From CAVWSM01 sp963799425 (lineage in GTDB: Bacteria; Actinomycetota; Actinomycetes; Jiangellales; Jiangellaceae): 64,000 nt of DNA. Under the pieces are notes generated by a model. The model was given only the letters and a program-made list of their open reading frames with translations. It did no database searches and had not been told where the DNA came from. Made by a program: the position numbers and the translations under genes. Shown here piece by piece: positions 60,707 to 64,000 of this stretch (position 1 is the stretch's first letter; every line of letters starts with the position of its first letter). Location of the stretch: positions 1-64,000 of the forward strand of contig CAWCXA010000019.1 of the NCBI GenBank assembly GCA_963799425.1, in the 5' to 3' direction.

Positions 60707-61756
60707 CTAAGGGTTGGCGGTGGCGCGGGACGCGAGCGCGTCGCCGACCTGTGCAGTCGTGCGCGCGATCGCGCCTCGCGTCGCGAGATCGTCGGCGACC
60801 GCCTGCGCGACACGCTCGGCTGCCTCGGCGAGACCGAGGTGCTCGAGCAACAGAGCCACCGAGAGCACGGTCGCCGTGGGGTCGGCCTTCTGTTGGCCGG
60901 CAATGTCGGGTGCGCTGCCGTGGACGGGTTCGAACATGCTCGGGGCCGTGCGGTCGGGGTTGACGTTGGCGCTCGCGGCCAGCCCGATGCCGCCGGTGAT
61001 CGCGGCGGCGAGGTCGGTGAGGATGTCGCCGAACAGGTTGTCGGTCACGATGACGTCGAACCGGCCGGGGTCCGTCACCAGGAAGATCGTGGCTGCGTCG
61101 ACGTGCAGGTAGTCCACGCTGACATCGCGGAACTCGGCGCCGACCGCCTCGACGGTGCGCCGCCACAGGTGCCCTGCGTGGACCAGGACGTTGTGCTTGT
61201 GCACGAGCGTGAGCTGCTTGCGGGGGCGTGCGGCGGCACGCCTGAATGCCTCCCGAACGACCCGCTCCACCCCGTACGCGGTGTTGACACTTACCTCGTT
61301 GGCGACCTCGTGCGGCGTGCCGACTCGGATGGCTCCGCCGTTGCCGACGTACGGCCCCTCGGTGCCCTCCCGGACGACGACGAAGTCGACGTCGCCAGGG
61401 TTGGCGAGCGGGGACGTGACGCCGGGAAAGAGCCGCGAGGGGCGCAGGTTGACGTACTGGTCGAGCTCGAACCGCATGCGCAGCAGCAGCCCGCGCTCAA
61501 GCACGCCTGACGGCACAGACGGATCGCCGATCGCACCGAGCAGGATCGCGTCATGCGTACGCAGCTCGTCGAGCACCGAGGTCGGCAGCGTCTCTCCGGT
61601 GTCGTGCCACCGGCGGGCGCCAAGGTCGTAGTGAGTCGCTTCGACCTTGGCGTCGTATGCCGGCGCGACCGCCTCGAGGACCTTCAGGCCCTCCGCGACG
61701 ACCTCGGGCCCGATGCCGTCGCCGGCGATGACTGCGAGGCGGACGTGTTGCGGCAT
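60707..61756 (-). CDS. leuB: 3-isopropylmalate dehydrogenase
   Basis: Leucine-pathway oxidative decarboxylase, 349 residues. The N-terminal motif LAVIAGDGIGPEVVAEGLKVL, LLLRMRFELDQYVNLRPSRLFPGVTSPLA and FDVIVTDNLFGDILTDLAAAITGGIGLAASANVNPD with the closing FEPVHGSAPDIAGQQKADPTA are diagnostic. ATG 61756. It stands alone, away from leuCD (30 kb) and close to ilvE and the LeuA-regulatory-domain gene. Confidence 0.97.
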   Translation of the reverse strand: MPQHVRLAVIAGDGIGPEVVAEGLKVLEAVAPAYDAKVEATHYDLGARRWHDTGETLPTSVLDELRTHDAILLGAIGDPSVPSGVLERGLLLRMRFELDQYVNLRPSRLFPGVTSPLANPGDVDFVVVREGTEGPYVGNGGAIRVGTPHEVANEVSVNTAYGVERVVREAFRRAAARPRKQLTLVHKHNVLVHAGHLWRRTVEAVGAEFRDVSVDYLHVDAATIFLVTDPGRFDVIVTDNLFGDILTDLAAAITGGIGLAASANVNPDRTAPSMFEPVHGSAPDIAGQQKADPTATVLSVALLLEHLGLAEAAERVAQAVADDLATRGAIARTTAQVGDALASRATANP

Positions 61757-61805
61757 GGTCGCCGAGCCTATCGGCGGTGTCCGTATGTCGACACCGACCC
61801 CCCGG

Positions 61806-61855
61806 TGATCACGAAGACTTTGGGCTCGTTTTCGCGGGCAAGGTCTTCGTGATCA
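61806..61855. repeat. TGATCA-ended inverted repeat
   Basis: Arms TGATCACGAAGACTTTG (61806-61822) and CAAGGTCTTCGTGATCA (61839-61855) match at 16 of 17 positions with a 16-base spacer. It lies between the leuB start and the small ORF end. Similar architecture to the 20889-20949 repeat. Confidence 0.75.
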
Positions 61856-61867
61856 TGGGCGGGCTGG

Positions 61868-61951
61868 TCAGTGGCCGGTCTCACCGCCGTTGTCGCGGCG
61901 GTCCATCGACTCCTGCACTGCGGTCATGGCGTTCTGCTGTTCCTGGGTCAT
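61868..61951 (-). CDS. 27-residue ORF coupled to the LeuA-domain gene
   Basis: MTQEQQNAMTAVQESMDRRDNGGETGH, whose ATG overlaps the stop of the LeuA-regulatory-domain gene (ATGA), the same coupling style as the other operons here. Hydrophilic, no known family. It could be a genuine microprotein, or a chance frame; a purine-rich GAAGAAGACGAG lies upstream. Confidence 0.35.
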   Translation of the reverse strand: MTQEQQNAMTAVQESMDRRDNGGETGH

Positions 61952-62337
61952 GAGGGTGATCTCGTCTTCTTCGACTCGTGCTGGTTGATCGCGGCGAGGA
62001 AAGCCCGAGCGGAGGCTTCGACAACGTCAGTGGACGACGCGCGTACGGCGACGCGGCGACGCGGCACCTCGACGTCGAGCTCCACCTCGGCAAGGGCCGC
62101 ACTGCCCGGCCCGACCGAGTAAGCGCGGAAGGCGACAACACGCGCCTCCACACTGGTTGCCGCGGCGATCGCCTGGCATACCGCATCGACAAGGCCGGTC
62201 CCGTCGCCCTCGGCCGACACCGTCTCGTCCGGTCGGGACAGCTGCACGCTGGCCCGCGGTCCGCCGGTAGTGCCGCCGGCGTAGGTGATCTGGTCGAGCT
62301 GCCAGTCGCGCGACGTCGTGATCGGCGTGTCGGTCAC
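61948..62337 (-). CDS. Free-standing LeuA regulatory (dimerisation) domain protein
   Basis: 129-residue protein matching only the C-terminal allosteric domain of 2-isopropylmalate synthase/citramalate synthase: DWQLDQITYAGGTTGGPRASVQLSRPDETVSAEGDGTGLVDAVCQAI and AVAFRAYSVGPGSAALAEVELDVEVPRRRVAVRASSTDVVEASARAFLAAIN. No catalytic barrel is present. GTG 62337 with GAGGAG upstream. It may bind leucine or regulate LeuA/CimA in trans; similar single-domain proteins exist in actinobacteria, but the function is unproven. Confidence 0.85.
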   Translation of the reverse strand: MTDTPITTSRDWQLDQITYAGGTTGGPRASVQLSRPDETVSAEGDGTGLVDAVCQAIAAATSVEARVVAFRAYSVGPGSAALAEVELDVEVPRRRVAVRASSTDVVEASARAFLAAINQHESKKTRSPS

Positions 62338-62378
62338 AGGGTGCTCCTCGTCCACAGGTCGGCCGGCAACGCCAGACA

Positions 62379-62418
62379 CCGCGACGGGGAGCCGGCCGCT
62401 TAGCGGGCCCCGTCGCGG
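62379..62418. other. 11-bp inverted repeat between the LeuA-domain gene and the sigma factor
   Basis: CCGCGACGGGG (62379-62389) and CCCCGTCGCGG (62408-62418) are perfect inverses around an 18-base loop. It sits 41 bases upstream of the LeuA-domain GTG; on the minus strand it would fall in the 5' leader of that gene. Confidence 0.5.
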
Positions 62419-62521
62419 CGGCGAAGTACGAGAACCATCCGCATGGTGCGCGCAAAACTACTCGGATGTCCGAGCAGTGGAAACCTCGAGTCTCAAAGTC
62501 CGAGACTGGCGCCGATGTGTT

Positions 62522-62555
62522 TCCTGTCCTCCGGCCGTCTCTTCTGAGGACAGGA
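62522..62555 (+). promoter_or_regulatory. 10-bp inverted repeat in the sigma-factor leader
   Basis: TCCTGTCCTC (62522-62531) and GAGGACAGGA (62546-62555) are perfect inverses, 27 bases before the sigma-factor GTG. Upstream are two more dyads, CTCGGATGTCCGAG (62461-62474) and AGTCTC/GAGACT (62489-62507), and a possible ECF-type -35 GGAAACC at 62479. These may be autoregulatory elements. Confidence 0.4.
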
Positions 62556-62582
62556 CGATCGGCGGACGGAGGGTGAGCGTTC

Positions 62583-63602
62583 GTGAGCACCACCGAGAAC
62601 CGGCCCATGGGCGCGGAGGAAGCTCAGTTCATGAAGGTGGCTCGCGCCGGAGACGCGGGCAGTTTCGCCTTGCTCACGGAGCGGTTCAGGCGCGAGCTGC
62701 ATGTGCACTGTTACCGCATGCTCGCGTCCTACGAGGACGCGCAGGACATGACGCAGGAGACGTTCCTGCGGGCATGGGCCCGGCGGGAGTCGTTTCAGGG
62801 GCGGGCGTCGCTTCGCTCCTGGCTCTACCGCATCGCCACCAACGCCTGCCTGGACTTCCTGGACAAGCGCCACGACCGCGTGCCCCTGCCGACCGAGAAT
62901 CCGGAGGCAGGCACGGAGGTTCTCTATCTACAGCCATACCCGGACAGCCTGCTGTCTCGTGAGGACCCGCATGAGACGGCCGCGGCGCGGGAGACCATCG
63001 AGCTCGCGTTCATCGTGGCCGTACAGCACCTGCCGTCGCGCCAGCGCGCCGTGCTGATCTTGCGCGACGTCCTCGGCTGGCCCGCCAAGAGCGCCGCGGA
63101 CACGCTCGGGCTGACCCTTGCCTCGGCAAACAGCGCCCTGCAACGTGCCCGTGTCACCATGCGCGAGCACCTCCCCGACGGCCGCCTGGACTGGAGTGCG
63201 CGAACCCGTCTCGAGCTGACAGCCGACGAGCGTGCCTTGGTAGCTGCCTATCTGGAGGCCAACGATCGGGCCGACCTTGACCGGTTTGCGACCATATTGC
63301 GCGAGGACCTTCGCTGGTCCATGCCCCCGCAGCCAGGGGTGTGGGTCGGGCGCGACAAGGCAGTCAAGAGCTGGGCCGAGGGCGGCTTCGGCACCCCAGC
63401 GTTCGGCGACGTCCGCAGCCTTCTGACCTCCGCGAATGGACAGCCCGCGGTGGCGATGTATCTGCGCCGGCCGGGCGACACCGCCTACCGCGCGCTCGCG
63501 ATGGACGTGCTGCGCATCTCCGACGGGCAGATCGCCGAGATCACGACGTTCGACGAGGGCTTGTTTCCGGCGTTTGGCCTCCCGGCCACCCTCGACGACT
63601 GA
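62583..63602 (+). CDS. ECF sigma factor with SnoaL-like C-terminal domain (SigX5/TIGR02960-like)
   Basis: 339-residue RNA polymerase sigma factor. Region 2 is ELHVHCYRMLASYEDAQDMTQETFLRAWARRESFQGRASLRSWLYRIATNACLDFLD, and region 4 is LPSRQRAVLILRDVLGWPAKSAADTLGLTLASANSALQRARVTMREHL. The C-terminal about 130 residues (ADERALVAAYLEANDRADLDRFATIL ... GRDKAVKSWAEGGFG) resemble a SnoaL/NTF2-like domain, as in large ECF groups that sense ligands or regulate themselves without an anti-sigma. GTG 62583 with GGAGGG upstream. No anti-sigma gene is adjacent. Confidence 0.9.
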   Translation: MSTTENRPMGAEEAQFMKVARAGDAGSFALLTERFRRELHVHCYRMLASYEDAQDMTQETFLRAWARRESFQGRASLRSWLYRIATNACLDFLDKRHDRVPLPTENPEAGTEVLYLQPYPDSLLSREDPHETAAARETIELAFIVAVQHLPSRQRAVLILRDVLGWPAKSAADTLGLTLASANSALQRARVTMREHLPDGRLDWSARTRLELTADERALVAAYLEANDRADLDRFATILREDLRWSMPPQPGVWVGRDKAVKSWAEGGFGTPAFGDVRSLLTSANGQPAVAMYLRRPGDTAYRALAMDVLRISDGQIAEITTFDEGLFPAFGLPATLDD

Positions 63603-63628
63603 CCGACGCGCCTTTCTAGACTGGGTCC

Positions 63629-64000
63629 GTGACCGAGCGCAAGCCACCCGGGATGACCTTCGAGTCGTGGGTCGAGCGGCAGATCCGCGAGGCGCAGGAG
63701 CGCGGCGCGTTCGAGAACCTGCCAGGCGCGGGCAAGCCGCTCGCAGACCTCGGCGATGGTTACGACGAGCTCTGGTGGATCAAGCGCAAGGTGCGCGAGG
63801 AGGGTCTGAGCTTCACGCCGCCCGCGCTCGCCCTCCGCCGCGAGGTCGAGCGGCTGCACGAGTCGCTGCCAGCCATAGCCTCCGAGCGGCAGCTCCGAGA
63901 TCGGGCCGAGGCACTCAACCAGCTCATCCTCGCCGAGTGGCGGCGGCCGCAGGAGACAAACGTCTATCCGCCACGCCGCGTCGATGTCGAGGCGCTCATC
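63629..64000 (+). CDS. DUF1992 (DnaJ-homologue-family) protein, partial
   Basis: First 124 codons, cut by the window end. The family hallmark FESWVERQIREAQERGAFENLPGAGKPLADLGDG begins at about residue 11, followed by WWIKRKVREEGLSF. DUF1992 domains bind or resemble J-domain partners; function unproven. GTG start at 63629, 27 bases after the sigma-factor stop. Confidence 0.9.
   Translation, partial: MTERKPPGMTFESWVERQIREAQERGAFENLPGAGKPLADLGDGYDELWWIKRKVREEGLSFTPPALALRREVERLHESLPAIASERQLRDRAEALNQLILAEWRRPQETNVYPPRRVDVEALI

Overview
This is a high-GC, gene-dense stretch of an actinobacterial chromosome. GTG starts, ATGA/GTGA start-stop overlaps, GlnR-like boxes and an M. tuberculosis-type FrdABCD all point that way. 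Gene order closely follows the conserved actinobacterial backbone: glnD-glnB-amt, ftsY, smc, acyP, mutM, rnc, rpmF, coaD, rsmD, recG, DAK2, rpmB, thiL, ddl, gpsA, plsC, hup, leuDC, an IclR regulator, gltX. A small coiled-coil gene beside smc suggests Propionibacteriales-like bacteria, but genus cannot be fixed from the sequence. No rRNA, CRISPR, prophage or insertion sequence was seen.

Layout. 1-3.3 kb: ammonium uptake and PII signalling, with GlnR-like sites upstream. 3.3-11.8 kb: ftsY, small accessory genes (DUF3048 lipoprotein, B3/B4, VOC, DinB) and smc. 11.9-20.4 kb: a mostly leftward housekeeping run (repair, RNA processing, ribosomal L32, CoA synthesis, RecG, DAK2). 20.6-28.7 kb: rpmB, thiL, an AsnC-type sensor, a DUF3515 lipoprotein, ddl, a GH20 hexosaminidase, a transsulfuration enzyme, gpsA and plsC. 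28.8-32.8 kb: HU, leuDC, its IclR regulator, and a tRNA-Gln/tRNA-Glu unit. 32.8-39.1 kb: CPBP protease, an orphan winged-helix regulator, and a divergent, frameshifted secreted subtilase with Kelch repeats. 39.3-46.5 kb: gltX, an FAH-family hydrolase, a PIN-toxin remnant, and frdABCD with a frameshifted frdD. 46.5-55.8 kb: a secreted RTX-type protein, citramalate synthase behind an attenuator, an M6 metalloprotease with a small partner gene, an AfsR-type regulator, and a double-DUF427 protein. 55.9-64 kb: ilvE, a four-gene ABC-2 operon, leuB, a free-standing LeuA regulatory domain, an ECF sigma factor, and a partial DUF1992 gene.

Branched-chain amino acid synthesis is the main shared theme. 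leuC, leuD, cimA, ilvE, leuB and the LeuA regulatory-domain protein lie in one window but in separate transcription units. Each seems to have its own control: an IclR dyad for leuCD and an Ile-Ile leader peptide plus hairpins for cimA.

Most notable non-gene signals: a dispersed palindromic repeat family (three copies), two TGATCA-ended inverted repeats, a duplicated operator between the regulator and the subtilase, and two probable CTG starts. Three coding regions would each be repaired by removing a single C/G. These could be sequencing errors or real decay, and raw reads should decide.
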